Assembly: GCF_005876955.1 (NCBI RefSeq) | Contig: NZ_SSCL01000001.1 | Location: 124,001-188,000, forward strand | Direction of reading: 5' to 3' | Length of the DNA stretch: 64,000 bases | Source: Sinomonas gamaensis | GTDB taxonomy: Bacteria; Actinomycetota; Actinomycetes; Actinomycetales; Micrococcaceae | Shown: positions 1 to 8,703 of the stretch, one piece after another | How positions within the stretch are numbered: the stretch's first letter is position 1 | Layout: the number at the start of each line of letters is the position of its first letter | Made by a program: the position numbers and the translations under genes | Notes under the pieces: generated by a model | Told to the model about the DNA's origin: nothing | Seen by the model: the letters and a program-made list of their open reading frames with translations, nothing else | Database searches by the model: none

Positions 1-638
1 TCGAAGGCCTCGTGCTCGGTGTCGTGGAGCAGGGTGAACGAATGGGCCGCCGTGCCGACGGTCCGCAATCCGTATCGCAGGCCGGCGGCGAGGTTCGACG
101 TGCTCGCGAAGCCGGCGACGGCGGCGGCGCGCGCCGCCGCGACGGCGGACTCTTCGTGGGTGCGGCGCGAGCCCATCTCGATGCACGGGCGGCCGTTGGC
201 GGCGATGGTCATGCGGGACGCGGCGGAGGCGATGGCGGAGTCGTGGTTGAGCACGGACAGGAGGTAGGTCTCGAGGATGCAGGCCTCAGCGAACGTGGAC
301 TCGACGATGAGGATCGGCGAGTTGGGGAAGTAGACCTCGCCTTCGGCGTAGCCCCAGATGTCGCCCGAGAAGCGGTAGTCGGCGAGGTAGTCGAGGGTTT
401 CGCGGTTCACTACGCGCGTGCTCTCAAGGAAGGAAAGCTCCTCGTCCTTGAAGCGGAAGTCGGCGATCCCCTCGAGGAGTCGCCCCGTTCCGGCGACCAC
501 GCCGTACCGCCGCCCGTCGGGCAGCCGCCGCGCGAAGACCTCGAACACCGAGCGTCTGTGCGCCGCCCCCGAGTGGAGGGAAGCTTGGAGCATCGTGAGT
601 TCGTAATGGTCTGTGAAGAGCGACGTGCGGGGAGTCAC
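1..638 (-). CDS. pncB: Nicotinate phosphoribosyltransferase, partial (cut by window edge)
   Basis: The reverse strand reads from a GTG at 636-638 into a protein beginning VTPRTSLFTDHYELTMLQA, the typical N-terminus of nicotinate phosphoribosyltransferase, and stays open to the window edge, so the C-terminal part is missing. The enzyme converts nicotinate and PRPP to nicotinate mononucleotide in NAD salvage. It is transcribed divergently from clpS, with only about 50 bp between the starts. The pncB/clpS pairing is the same in mycobacteria, which supports the call. No other start fits: an upstream GTG runs into a stop at once. Confidence 0.88.
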   Translation of the reverse strand, partial: MTPRTSLFTDHYELTMLQASLHSGAAHRRSVFEVFARRLPDGRRYGVVAGTGRLLEGIADFRFKDEELSFLESTRVVNRETLDYLADYRFSGDIWGYAEGEVYFPNSPILIVESTFAEACILETYLLSVLNHDSAIASAASRMTIAANGRPCIEMGSRRTHEESAVAAARAAAVAGFASTSNLAAGLRYGLRTVGTAAHSFTLLHDTEHEAF

Positions 639-687
639 GGGTTCACTCTAACCGGGGTGACGGCCGAGCCCTGCCTAGAATGGCCAC

Positions 688-1005
688 ATGAGCTTGAGCG
701 TCGCCACGGAACCCACGCATGGCCTCCGCGAGCAGACGACGGCGGCAACCGACTCAGCGTCGATGGTGCCCTGGAACCTTGTCGTCTGGAACGACCCCGT
801 CAACCTGATGAGCTACGTGAGCTACGTCTTCCAGACCTACTTCGGATACTCGGAGGAGAAGGCGGACGCGCTCATGATGCAGGTGCACACCGAGGGGCGG
901 TCCATCGTGTCCCACGGCTCGAAGGAGACGGTGGAGCGGCAGGCCGTCGCCATGCACAACTTTGGACTTTGGGCCACGGTGGAGAGGGCTGGCGAGGATG
1001 GCTGA
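688..1005 (+). CDS. clpS: ATP-dependent Clp protease adaptor ClpS
   Basis: A 105-residue protein with the ClpS core PWNLVVWNDPVNLMSYV (residues about 27-43) and the following helices FGYSEEKADALMMQVHTEGRSIV. ClpS binds the ClpA/ClpC N-domain and delivers N-degron substrates to the Clp protease in the cytosol. The length is usual for actinobacteria, where a short variable N-terminal tail precedes the core. The stop codon lies inside the start region of the DUF2017 gene (8-bp overlap), so the two are almost certainly translationally coupled. Confidence 0.95.
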   Translation: MSLSVATEPTHGLREQTTAATDSASMVPWNLVVWNDPVNLMSYVSYVFQTYFGYSEEKADALMMQVHTEGRSIVSHGSKETVERQAVAMHNFGLWATVERAGEDG

Positions 1006-1594
1006 GCCGTTCACTTATGGGCGCAAGGGGATCAGCGGACGCTTCGAAGACGCCGAGCGCGAGCTGCTCCGGGGTTTGTTCCGCGACGTCGTGGCACTCC
1101 TTGAGCCCGACGAGCAGCCGGAGGAGGACCCGCTCGCTGCCCTCGTCGGCATCACTCCCAACGCCGCCGAGCCGGAGGACCCCGCGCTGAAACGCCTCCT
1201 CCCGAACGTCTCCAAGGACGACGGCGAAGCCTCCCTGGAGTTCCGCCGCCTCACCGAGCGCTCGCTCCGGGAGAGCAAGGCTGGGGCGCTGCGGGCGGCG
1301 GCGATGGGCCTTGAGTCCAAGGACGTCCTGTTGGATGCGACGGCCGCTGCGCATTGGGCGACGGCGCTCACGGACGTCCGTCTGGTCCTCGCCGAGCGCC
1401 TGGGCATCCGTTCCGAGGAGGACGCGGAGCGCGTGCACGAGATTACGGACTGGTCTGACGTCGGGGACGACGACGTCGACGCCTACCTTGCCCTCGTCTA
1501 CAACTTCGTCACGTGGCTCCAGACGACGCTCATCGACGCGATGATGGCCGCGTATCGTGCCGAGGGCGGCCACGGGCAGGCGGACCGGGCATGA
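998..1594 (+). CDS. DUF2017 family protein
   Basis: A 198-residue acidic, mostly helical protein. I chose the ATG at 998 ([16 protein letters not shown]) rather than one further upstream because it gives a short overlap with clpS and matches the family's usual N-terminus. DUF2017 proteins are found next to clpS in actinobacteria (Rv1332 position in M. tuberculosis) and have no established function; a role with Clp adaptor-mediated proteolysis is only inferred from the fixed neighbourhood. The stop overlaps the murI start as ATGA, indicating one operon clpS–DUF2017–murI–MBL hydrolase. Confidence 0.88.
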   Translation: MAEPFTYGRKGISGRFEDAERELLRGLFRDVVALLEPDEQPEEDPLAALVGITPNAAEPEDPALKRLLPNVSKDDGEASLEFRRLTERSLRESKAGALRAAAMGLESKDVLLDATAAAHWATALTDVRLVLAERLGIRSEEDAERVHEITDWSDVGDDDVDAYLALVYNFVTWLQTTLIDAMMAAYRAEGGHGQADRA

Positions 1595-2589
1595 CGAGTC
1601 CCCGTGCTGTGGACCCCCTGCTCGACCGGTCGGAGCGCCCGATCGGGATCTTCGACTCCGGGGTGGGTGGCCTCACGGTAGCCCGCGCGGTCATCGACCA
1701 GCTCCCGAATGAGTCGGTCCTCTACGTCGGCGACACGGCGCACGGGCCGTACGGCCCGCTTCCCATCGCGGAGGTCCGCGCCAACGCCCTCGGCGTCATG
1801 GACGAGCTTGTGGATTCGGGCGTCAAGCTCCTCACGATCGCGTGCAACTCGGCCTCCGCCGCGGTCCTTCGCGACGCGAGGGAGCGCTACACCGCGCGCT
1901 ACGGCATCCCCGTGATCGAGGTGATCCAGCCCGCGGTCCGGCGGGCCGTCGTCGCCACCCGCAACGGCCGCGTGGGCGTGATCGGGACAAGCGCAACCAT
2001 CGGCTCCCGCGCCTACGACGACACCTTCGCGGCCGCGCCTGACCTGCACATCGCCTCGGCGGCGTGCCCGGACTTCGTCCGCTACGTCGAGGCCGGCGTC
2101 ACCACGGGTCCGGAGCTCCTCGCCGCCGCCGAAGGCTATCTCGCGCCGCTGCGCGAGGCCGGCGTGGACACGCTCGTGCTGGGCTGCACGCACTATCCGC
2201 TGCTCACCGGAGTCATCAGCTATGTCATGGGCGACGGCGTCACCCTCGTCTCGAGCGCCGAGGAGACCGCGAAGGACGTGTACCGGGCTCTGGTGAGCCA
2301 TGGTCTTGAGCGCCGTTCCCTCGAGCCGCCGAGCCACACTTTTCTCGCCACGGGGGACGCCGCCCAGTTCGAAGTCCTCGCGCGACGCTTCCTCGGGCCC
2401 GAGGTCCAGCGCGTGGAGCACGCGGAGCATGTCTCGGCGCACTATCCCACGGGAAGCCTCGCGCGGATCACCCCCGAGATGATCGAGGCGGCGCGGGCGG
2501 ATGCGAGCGCCGGGGGCACCGGGCGCGTTTCCTACTTCGTGTCGCCGTCTGCGTCCGATGGCCTGCCCGTGGATAAGATGCAGCAGTGA
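1591..2589 (+). CDS. murI: Glutamate racemase
   Basis: A 332-residue enzyme that interconverts L- and D-glutamate for peptidoglycan synthesis. The family landmarks are all visible: [12 protein letters not shown] near the N-terminus, the first catalytic cysteine in ACNSASAA, and the second in LGCTHYPLL. The residue after CN is Ser where Thr is more usual, a conservative change. Start at 1591 is set by the ATGA overlap with DUF2017; a longer frame exists upstream but has no family similarity. The C-terminus extends about 50 residues beyond the core. Confidence 0.95.
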   Translation: MTSPRAVDPLLDRSERPIGIFDSGVGGLTVARAVIDQLPNESVLYVGDTAHGPYGPLPIAEVRANALGVMDELVDSGVKLLTIACNSASAAVLRDARERYTARYGIPVIEVIQPAVRRAVVATRNGRVGVIGTSATIGSRAYDDTFAAAPDLHIASAACPDFVRYVEAGVTTGPELLAAAEGYLAPLREAGVDTLVLGCTHYPLLTGVISYVMGDGVTLVSSAEETAKDVYRALVSHGLERRSLEPPSHTFLATGDAAQFEVLARRFLGPEVQRVEHAEHVSAHYPTGSLARITPEMIEAARADASAGGTGRVSYFVSPSASDGLPVDKMQQ

Positions 2590-3383
2590 AACTCACCATC
2601 GTCGGCTGCAGCGGTTCGTTTCCGGGGCCGAGTTCGCCGGCGAGCTGCTACCTCCTGACGGCGAACGACGGCGAACGCGACTGGCGCATCCTGCTGGACC
2701 TCGGCTCGGGCGCCCTCGGCACGCTCCAGCGCTACATGGACCTCGAGGACATCGATGGTGTGCTGCTGAGCCACCTCCACCCTGATCACTGCATGGACCT
2801 GACGGGTCTTCAGGTGGCGATCCACTGGAATCCGAAGGGCTGGAGCTCGGGACGCGTCCCGGTCTGGGGCCCCGAGGCCACCGCACGGCGCCTCTCGATC
2901 GCGCTGGACATGGAACCGGCTGCGGACCTCCACGAGGACTTCGAGTTCCACACCTGGGCCGTGGGGGAGACGACTGAGCTGGGCCCGTTCCGCTTCTCCG
3001 TGCACACGGCCCGCCACCCGATCGCCGAGGCGTACTCGATGCGCATCGAAGCCGTGGAACCCCGTCGAGACGGGACCCTTGAGCGGCGGATTCTGGCGTA
3101 TTCGGGCGACACGGACTCGTGCCCTGGGCTGCTCGAAGCCGCCCTGGATGCGGACATGTTCCTGTGCGAGGCGGCTTACCACGAGGGCCGCGACGACGCG
3201 ATCGACGGCGTGCACCTCACCGGACTTCGCGCTGGGCAGGCGGCTGCCGACGCCGGAGCGAAGCGCCTGCTGTTGACGCACCTTCCCGTGTGGAACGACG
3301 CGAACCGGACCGTCGCGGAGGCGCAGCGCGCCTACGCCGGCCCGATCTCAGTGGCGGTCGCCGGGGTCCACTACATCGTCTGA
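2586..3383 (+). CDS. MBL-fold metallohydrolase (Rv1339-like, putative cyclic nucleotide phosphodiesterase)
   Basis: A 265-residue metallo-beta-lactamase-fold protein with the metal motif [10 protein letters not shown] (HxHxDH) around residue 60, a middle histidine in ARHPIAEA, and an Asp in YSGDTDSC. It starts at a GTG overlapping the murI stop (GTGA). Position after murI and sequence type match M. tuberculosis Rv1339, reported as an atypical cAMP phosphodiesterase; a more general RNase Z-like phosphodiesterase role cannot be excluded from sequence. The 3' end overlaps the convergent lgt gene by 36 bp. Confidence 0.85.
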   Translation: MKLTIVGCSGSFPGPSSPASCYLLTANDGERDWRILLDLGSGALGTLQRYMDLEDIDGVLLSHLHPDHCMDLTGLQVAIHWNPKGWSSGRVPVWGPEATARRLSIALDMEPAADLHEDFEFHTWAVGETTELGPFRFSVHTARHPIAEAYSMRIEAVEPRRDGTLERRILAYSGDTDSCPGLLEAALDADMFLCEAAYHEGRDDAIDGVHLTGLRAGQAAADAGAKRLLLTHLPVWNDANRTVAEAQRAYAGPISVAVAGVHYIV

Positions 3384-4304
3384 CGGCGACGTCTGCGGCG
3401 CCGACTTGATGTCCTCGGTACCGGAGCGATCGTCGGTGCCGGAGTGGTCGTCTGTGCCGGAGTGGTCGTCTGTGCCCGGGCGCCGCCCCCGGCGGAGGAG
3501 CAGCGCGAAGGCCACGGCACCGCCGAGGAAGACGAGCCCGGCGACCCACGTGTTGACGCGGAGCCCCAGGATCAGGTTCGCGTAGTCGGAGCGCATGAGC
3601 TCGACCGCGAAGCGCCCAGCGGTGTAGACCATGACATAGAGGCAGAACTCGGCCCCGCGGGGGAGCCGGAATCGACGCGCCGCCACGAGGATGGCGATGC
3701 CGCCGAGGGTGCACCACAAGGCTTCGTAGAGGAAAGTGGGCTGGAAGTAGCCAAGGACGATCGGCTGTCCGTCGGGTCCGACGGCCGCGCCGCCGCTCGC
3801 GGGGTCCATCTCGTGGATCTCGAGGCCCCAGGGCAGCGACGTGGGGTCACCGTAGAGCTCGTTGTTGAACCAGTTTCCGAGTCGGCCGAGGGCTTGGGCG
3901 AAGAGAAGGCCGGGGGCGAGAGCGTCGGCATAGTCCGCAAGGTTGACCTTCGCCCGGCGGCAGCCAATCCAGGCCCCGAGGCCGCCGAGCGCGATCGCGC
4001 CCCAGATGCCGAGGCCGCCGTCCCAGATGGCGAACGCGTTCCACGGATTCTTGCCCGGAAGGAAGTACAGCTCGGGGTCCGTGATCACGTGGTAGATGCG
4101 TCCGCCGACGATGCCGAAGGGGATGGCCCACAGCGAAATGTCGAGCACCTGGCCCGCCTTGCCACCGCGATGGACCCATCGCCGGTCGGTCAGCCACAGG
4201 GCCACTCCGATGCCTGCGAGGATGCACAGCGCATAGAAATGGATCTTCAGCGGGCCGAGGCTGAAGGCGTTGACCGTCGGGGACGGAAGATAGGCGGGAT
4301 GCAC
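3348..4304 (-). CDS. lgt: Prolipoprotein diacylglyceryl transferase
   Basis: A 318-residue polytopic membrane enzyme that transfers diacylglycerol to the lipobox cysteine of lipoproteins. Landmarks: GGRIYHVITD, DGGLGIWGA (actinobacterial version of the GG..G loop), and the signature GRLGNWFNNELYG. The motif usually written HPTFLYE reads QPTFLYE here, so the His is replaced by Gln. The C-terminus ends in a hydrophilic GTDDHS repeat (see the repeat entry). It lies on the strand opposite to the murI–rph cluster and interrupts it; in M. tuberculosis lgt sits elsewhere, after trpA, so this could be a second copy, which I cannot test here. Confidence 0.93.
   Translation of the reverse strand: MHPAYLPSPTVNAFSLGPLKIHFYALCILAGIGVALWLTDRRWVHRGGKAGQVLDISLWAIPFGIVGGRIYHVITDPELYFLPGKNPWNAFAIWDGGLGIWGAIALGGLGAWIGCRRAKVNLADYADALAPGLLFAQALGRLGNWFNNELYGDPTSLPWGLEIHEMDPASGGAAVGPDGQPIVLGYFQPTFLYEALWCTLGGIAILVAARRFRLPRGAEFCLYVMVYTAGRFAVELMRSDYANLILGLRVNTWVAGLVFLGGAVAFALLLRRGRRPGTDDHSGTDDHSGTDDRSGTEDIKSAPQTSPSDDVVDPGDRH
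3421..3474 (-). repeat. Three 18-bp tandem repeats in the lgt 3' end
   Basis: Three consecutive 18-bp units start at 3421, 3439 and 3457; the last two are identical and the first differs at a few positions. They are in frame and encode GTDDHS/GTDDRS in the cytosolic tail of Lgt. The unit length keeps the frame, so copy number can change without breaking the gene. Confidence 0.85.
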
Positions 4305-4324
4305 GCGTCCAGTCTAGGCGGGGC

Positions 4325-5206
4325 TCAGAGCATCTCGAGCGGTACCGGGTGCCGGGGCGCCGGAAACGCAGCGTCGAGGTCGCCGAGGTCCGCCGACGTG
4401 AGCTCGACCTCGAGGGCGTCGCGGTTCTCGAGGGTGTGCTGCACCGAGGACGACTTCGGGATGGCGAGCACGCCGTCGTGCCGGAGGACCCAGGCGAGAG
4501 CGATCTGTGCGGCCGTCGCCTGGTGGCGGGCCGCCAGCTCGGCAAGGACCGGGTGGCCCAGGACGCGGCCCTGCTCCACGGGGGAGTAGGCCATGACCGG
4601 AATGCTCGCAGACTGCAGCCGGGGGAGGAGGTCGGCCTCGATGCCGCGGCGGGTGAGGTTGTACAGCACCTGGTCAGTCTGCACGCCTTGCGGGCCGGAC
4701 GTGCCCGGGAGCGCTGAGAGCTCGTCGAGGTCGGCGGGGTCGAGGTTGCTCACGCCCCACGCCCGAATGAGTCCCTGCTCCTGCAGTGCAGCGAGGGCCT
4801 CCACGCTCTCCGCCAGGGGTACGTGTCCTCGCCAGTGGTACAGGTACAGATCGAGCCGGTCCGTGCGAAGGCGCCGCAGGCTCGCCTCGACGGAGCGCTT
4901 CGTTCCCTTCCGAGTCGCGTTCCAGGGGAGGACCTTGCTCACCAGGAAGACCTCGTCGCGGCGCCCCGCGATGGCCTCGGCGACCAGCTCCTCGGAGCGA
5001 CCGTCGCCGTACATCTCGGCGGTGTCGATGAGGGTCAGTCCCGCGTCGAGCCCGGCCTGCAGCGCTCGCACTTCGTCGTGGCGGCGAGAGGCGTCCTCGC
5101 CCAGGAACCACGTCCCCTGCCCCAGCCGTGGCACGCTGAGTCCGCAGGGCAGCGTGACGGTCGGCACGCCGTCGTGCATCGCAGGGGCGCCGCTCGGGGT
5201 GGTCAT
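4325..5206 (-). CDS. Aldo/keto reductase
   Basis: A 293-residue NADPH-dependent oxidoreductase of the aldo/keto reductase superfamily, TIM barrel. The catalytic tetrad is recognisable: Asp and Tyr in IDTAEMYGDG, Lys in FLVSKVLPW, His in LYLYHWRG. The cofactor region near the C-terminus (IPKSSSVQHTLENRDAL) is also typical. The ATG at 5204-5206 was chosen; the frame stays open upstream but that part is unlike the family. The physiological substrate is unknown. It lies 20 bp upstream of lgt on the same strand, so co-transcription with lgt is likely, and is divergent from rph. Confidence 0.9.
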   Translation of the reverse strand: MTTPSGAPAMHDGVPTVTLPCGLSVPRLGQGTWFLGEDASRRHDEVRALQAGLDAGLTLIDTAEMYGDGRSEELVAEAIAGRRDEVFLVSKVLPWNATRKGTKRSVEASLRRLRTDRLDLYLYHWRGHVPLAESVEALAALQEQGLIRAWGVSNLDPADLDELSALPGTSGPQGVQTDQVLYNLTRRGIEADLLPRLQSASIPVMAYSPVEQGRVLGHPVLAELAARHQATAAQIALAWVLRHDGVLAIPKSSSVQHTLENRDALEVELTSADLGDLDAAFPAPRHPVPLEML

Positions 5207-5242
5207 GGGCCCAGCGTAGCCGGGCGCCGCTAAGCTGGTCCC

Positions 5243-6016
5243 ATGATCCCAAGCACTTCTGCCAGTCCTTCTGCCGTGCGTGCCGACGGGCGCACTCCCG
5301 ATCAGCTGCGTCCGATCAGCATCACCCGCGGATGGTCCAAGCAGGCCGAAGGATCGGCGCTCATCGAGTTCGGGAACACGCGGGTGCTGTGCACGGCGTC
5401 GTTCACGGAGGGGGTGCCCCGTTGGCTCAAGGGCGAGGGCAGGGGTTGGGTGACCGCCGAATATGCCATGCTCCCGCGCGCAACGAACACCCGCTCGGAC
5501 CGCGAGTCCGTCAAGGGCCGCATCGGTGGGCGCACCCACGAGATCTCGCGGCTCATCGGCCGCTCGCTCCGCTCGATCATCGACCTCCAGGCGCTCGGCG
5601 AGAACACGATCGTGCTCGACTGCGACGTCCTCCAGGCCGACGGCGGCACCCGCACCGCCGCGATCACCGGCGCGTTCGTGGCGCTCGCCGAGGCAGTGCG
5701 ATGGGCCAAGGACAAGGGATTGGTGGAGCCGGGTGCAGAGCCGCTCGTCGATACTGTCTCTGCGGTCTCGGTGGGCATCATCGACGGGGTCCCCATGCTC
5801 GACCTCCCATACGTCGAGGACGTGCGCGCGGAGACCGACATGAACGTGGTGGTCACGGGATCGGGGAAGTTCGTGGAGGTCCAGGGGACGGCCGAGGGCG
5901 CGCCGTTCGACCGGGATGAGCTCAACAACCTGCTCGACCTCGCCCTCATCGGCACCGCGCAGCTTGCCGATATCCAGCGCGAGACGCTCGCCGAGGCCCT
6001 CAGGACCGTCTCGTGA
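5243..6016 (+). CDS. rph: Ribonuclease PH
   Basis: A 257-residue phosphorolytic 3'-5' exoribonuclease that trims tRNA 3' ends. Family sequence is present along its length: [57 protein letters not shown] and [19 protein letters not shown]. Length is normal. The stop overlaps the rdgB start as GTGA. The rph–rdgB pair follows the murI/MBL pair in the conserved actinobacterial order once the inserted lgt–aldo/keto reductase pair is ignored. Confidence 0.96.
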   Translation: MIPSTSASPSAVRADGRTPDQLRPISITRGWSKQAEGSALIEFGNTRVLCTASFTEGVPRWLKGEGRGWVTAEYAMLPRATNTRSDRESVKGRIGGRTHEISRLIGRSLRSIIDLQALGENTIVLDCDVLQADGGTRTAAITGAFVALAEAVRWAKDKGLVEPGAEPLVDTVSAVSVGIIDGVPMLDLPYVEDVRAETDMNVVVTGSGKFVEVQGTAEGAPFDRDELNNLLDLALIGTAQLADIQRETLAEALRTVS

Positions 6017-6666
6017 GTGCAGCTCGACAGCTCGCGCAGCAGCCTCGACTGGTCCTCGCGACCCACAATCAGGGCAAGCTCCGCGAGCTGCGGGACCTGC
6101 TCAGGGGCCAGGTGCCGGGCCTTGACGTCGACACCCAGGTGGTCGACGCGCCGAGCGTTGGGGGCCCCGACGTCCTGGAGGATGGCGTGACCTTCGCCGA
6201 GAACTCGCTTCTCAAGGCGCGGGCGGTCTCCGCCGCCACAGGACTCGTCGCGATCGCGGACGATTCGGGACTCGCCGTGGACGTCCTCGGCGGCGCGCCG
6301 GGGATCTTCTCTGCCCGCTGGGCGGGTCGCCACGGCGACGACGAGGCGAATCTGCGGCTCCTGCTGGCTCAGCTCTCCGAGGTCCGCGACGAGCACCGAG
6401 CCGCCGCCTTCGTCTGTGCCGCGGCGCTTGTCACCCCGGCGGACGACGGCGGCGCTCCCTACGAGCACGTCGAATACGGCGAGCTGCGGGGAACGCTCCT
6501 GCGTGAGCCCCGCGGCGAGGGCGGCTTCGGGTACGACCCGATCCTGCAGCCCGAGGGCATGGACCGGAGCTGCGCGGAGCTCAGCCGCGAGGAGAAGAAC
6601 GCGATCAGCCACCGAGGCCAGGCGTTCCGGGCCCTTCTGCCGGAGATCGTGAAGGCGCTGTCCTAG
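6013..6666 (+). CDS. rdgB: Non-canonical purine NTP pyrophosphatase (dITP/XTP)
   Basis: A 217-residue HAM1/RdgB-family enzyme that hydrolyses dITP, dHapTP and XTP to monophosphates, keeping deaminated purines out of nucleic acids. Motifs: [12 protein letters not shown] at the substrate-binding N-terminus, [36 protein letters not shown] with the catalytic Asp, and GGFGYDPIL. It starts at a GTG overlapping the rph stop. The 3' end overlaps the convergent MFS gene by 62 bp, an unusually long antisense overlap. Confidence 0.95.
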   Translation: MSAARQLAQQPRLVLATHNQGKLRELRDLLRGQVPGLDVDTQVVDAPSVGGPDVLEDGVTFAENSLLKARAVSAATGLVAIADDSGLAVDVLGGAPGIFSARWAGRHGDDEANLRLLLAQLSEVRDEHRAAAFVCAAALVTPADDGGAPYEHVEYGELRGTLLREPRGEGGFGYDPILQPEGMDRSCAELSREEKNAISHRGQAFRALLPEIVKALS

Positions 6667-7876
6667 CGGTCGCCCGCGGGGCGGGCGCCGCAGACGCGTG
6701 TCCCACGAAGCGTCGCCGCCCCGAGAGCGCGCCGAAGACCGCGGCGCACAGGCCGACGACGCCGAAGAGTGCCGCAACGGGCGCAAAGGACCCGGCAGCC
6801 GCGTGGAGCTGGGCGACGAGGAGCGTCCCCGTCGAGCCCAGCCCATAGCCGAAGCCCTGCATCATGCCCGAGAGCCTCGCCGCGGTGCCGGCATCCCGCG
6901 TCCGGAGCATGGCCATCGTGAGGGCGAGAGCCGTGAGGGCGCCCTGGCCGACCCCGAGCATGGCCGACCAGAGCCAGACTCCGCCAAGCGGCCCGACGAT
7001 GCACAGGGCGAAGCCCGAGCCGGTGAGCAGGGCGACGACGGCGTTGAGCGCACTCTGTTGGAAGAGCCGCGCTGCGATGGCCGGGGCGACGAGCGAGCCG
7101 GCCATCTGGAGGACGATCGAGAACGAGGCGATCAGGCCAGCACTCGTGCCGTCGACGCCGCGCTCCCTGAGGATGGGGGAAAGCCACGCGAAGACGCTGA
7201 ACGACATCATCGCCTGCGCCACCATGAAGAGCGTGACGTGCCAGGCGATGGGATCGCGCGTGAGCCGAGGCCCGTCGTCGTCCGCGGTGTGGAGCGGTTC
7301 GCGGCCCGCCCAGGCGAGCGGGGCGAAGGCGACGGCGACCGCAGCCGCCGGGAGGGCCCAGAAGCCGAGAGCGAGCTGCCATGAGCCGCTTGCACTGAGG
7401 ACTGGGTAGGTGAGGCCCGCCGCCAGCGCTGCCGACGCCGCGATCGCTGTGGTGTAGAGCCCGCTCATGAGCCCGAGGCGGTGCGGGAAGTCCCTCTTCA
7501 CGAGCCCGGGGAGCAGGACGTTGCCGAGCGCAATGGCGAACCCGCAGACGGCCGTGCCGAACAGCAGGGAGGGCAGCGTCCCCCAGCCGGGAACGGCCGT
7601 CGGCCGCACGAGGAGGCCGAGCGTGAGGAGCGCGGTCGCGGCGAGGAGGACGCGCTCGGCTCCGAATCGGCGGGCCAGCGGCGGCGCGAGGGGAGCAAAG
7701 ATCCCGAGGCATGCCACAGGCGCGGTGGTCAGCACGGTGACCGACCAGTCGGGAAGGCCCGCCGCGCCCCGGACTTCCGACAGCACGGCCGAGAAGCTCG
7801 AGAAGACGGTGCGGAGATTCAGTCCGACGAGGATCAGCCAGAGGCCGAGGAGCGCAAGCCTCCGCCGTCCCGACAC
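6605..7876 (-). CDS. MFS transporter, CynX/NimT-like
   Basis: A 423-residue protein with about twelve hydrophobic segments and an N-terminus (LGLWLILVGLNLRTVFSSFSAVLSEVR) characteristic of the CynX/NimT (cyanate/2-nitroimidazole) branch of the major facilitator superfamily. Substrate cannot be read from sequence. It starts at a GTG immediately after the dedA stop (no spacer), so dedA and this gene are one transcription unit on the reverse strand. The tail beyond the last membrane segment ([16 protein letters not shown]) is low complexity and corresponds to the part overlapping rdgB. Confidence 0.85.
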   Translation of the reverse strand: MSGRRRLALLGLWLILVGLNLRTVFSSFSAVLSEVRGAAGLPDWSVTVLTTAPVACLGIFAPLAPPLARRFGAERVLLAATALLTLGLLVRPTAVPGWGTLPSLLFGTAVCGFAIALGNVLLPGLVKRDFPHRLGLMSGLYTTAIAASAALAAGLTYPVLSASGSWQLALGFWALPAAAVAVAFAPLAWAGREPLHTADDDGPRLTRDPIAWHVTLFMVAQAMMSFSVFAWLSPILRERGVDGTSAGLIASFSIVLQMAGSLVAPAIAARLFQQSALNAVVALLTGSGFALCIVGPLGGVWLWSAMLGVGQGALTALALTMAMLRTRDAGTAARLSGMMQGFGYGLGSTGTLLVAQLHAAAGSFAPVAALFGVVGLCAAVFGALSGRRRFVGHASAAPAPRATARTAPSRSPAEGPGTPGLGG

Positions 7877-8635
7877 CTAGCGGCCCTCGGGGGTCTCCGG
7901 ATCGCTCGCTTCGGCGAGCCGCTCCTCGAGGTCTTCCGGAATGCTGCGGCCCTTCGCGCGGGACCTGATGAACTCGACGAAGATCGGGATCACGGAGATG
8001 AGGACGATGACGATGAAGATGAGGTCGAGGTTCTTCCCCACCCACTCGTAATGGCCGAGCCACGCGCCGAGCAGGGTCACGCCGCCACCCCACGGGATGG
8101 CGCCGAGAACGTTGTAGAGGAAGAACTTCCGGCGGTCCATCCCTGCCACGCCCGCGATGACCGGAACGAAGGTGCGGATGATCGGGACGAAGCGGGCCAG
8201 GATGAGCGACTGGCCACCGTGGCGCTCGAAGAATTGGTGGGCCTTGCGGACGTTCTCCTGCTTGAAGAAGCGGGAGTCGGGCCGGCTGAACAGAGAGGGC
8301 CCGACTTTCGTGCCGATGAGATATCCGACCTGGTTGCCGATGATCGCCGCGATGATGACAAACAGGACCAGCAGCCACAGGTTGAAGCTGATGGCGCCTG
8401 TGGCGACGAGCAGGCCCGCCGTGAACAGCATGGAGTCGCCGGGCAGGAAGAACCCGATGAGGAGTCCGGTCTCGGCGAAGATGATGGCGCACACGACCAG
8501 CACGATCCAGGGGCCGAGCGGCGAGTCCCGGAGGAAGACGTCCGGGTTGAGCCAGTCAGGGAGGAGCGAGGCGCTCTTCGGCTGGACCGCCGCAGGCAGG
8601 GCGGCAACGAGCTGGGTCAAGGCGGCGGGGATCAC
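7877..8635 (-). CDS. DedA family membrane protein
   Basis: A 252-residue integral membrane protein of the DedA/VTT family. Diagnostic stretches are FAETGLLIGFFLPGDSMLFTAG, GNQVGYLIGTKVG, the arginine motif ILARFVPIIRTFVPVIAGVAGM and GAIPWGGGVTLLG. Members are lipid scramblases or flippases linked to undecaprenyl phosphate recycling and membrane energetics; which lipid this paralog moves is not known. The charged C-terminal tail is cytosolic. It is first in a two-gene unit with the MFS gene and divergent from the exonuclease gene at 8704. Confidence 0.92.
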   Translation of the reverse strand: MIPAALTQLVAALPAAVQPKSASLLPDWLNPDVFLRDSPLGPWIVLVVCAIIFAETGLLIGFFLPGDSMLFTAGLLVATGAISFNLWLLVLFVIIAAIIGNQVGYLIGTKVGPSLFSRPDSRFFKQENVRKAHQFFERHGGQSLILARFVPIIRTFVPVIAGVAGMDRRKFFLYNVLGAIPWGGGVTLLGAWLGHYEWVGKNLDLIFIVIVLISVIPIFVEFIRSRAKGRSIPEDLEERLAEASDPETPEGR

Positions 8636-8703
8636 CCTCCAAGGGTACCGGAGGGGCCGTGGCGTTCCCGGATCGGAGGGAGCCCCGCGGCTAGAGTTGC
8701 CGC

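Noticed and set aside
12-1190. A 392-codon forward frame antisense to pncB and across clpS.
   Set aside because: Arg/Gly/Ala-rich shadow translation; pncB, clpS and DUF2017 explain the region with clear family motifs.
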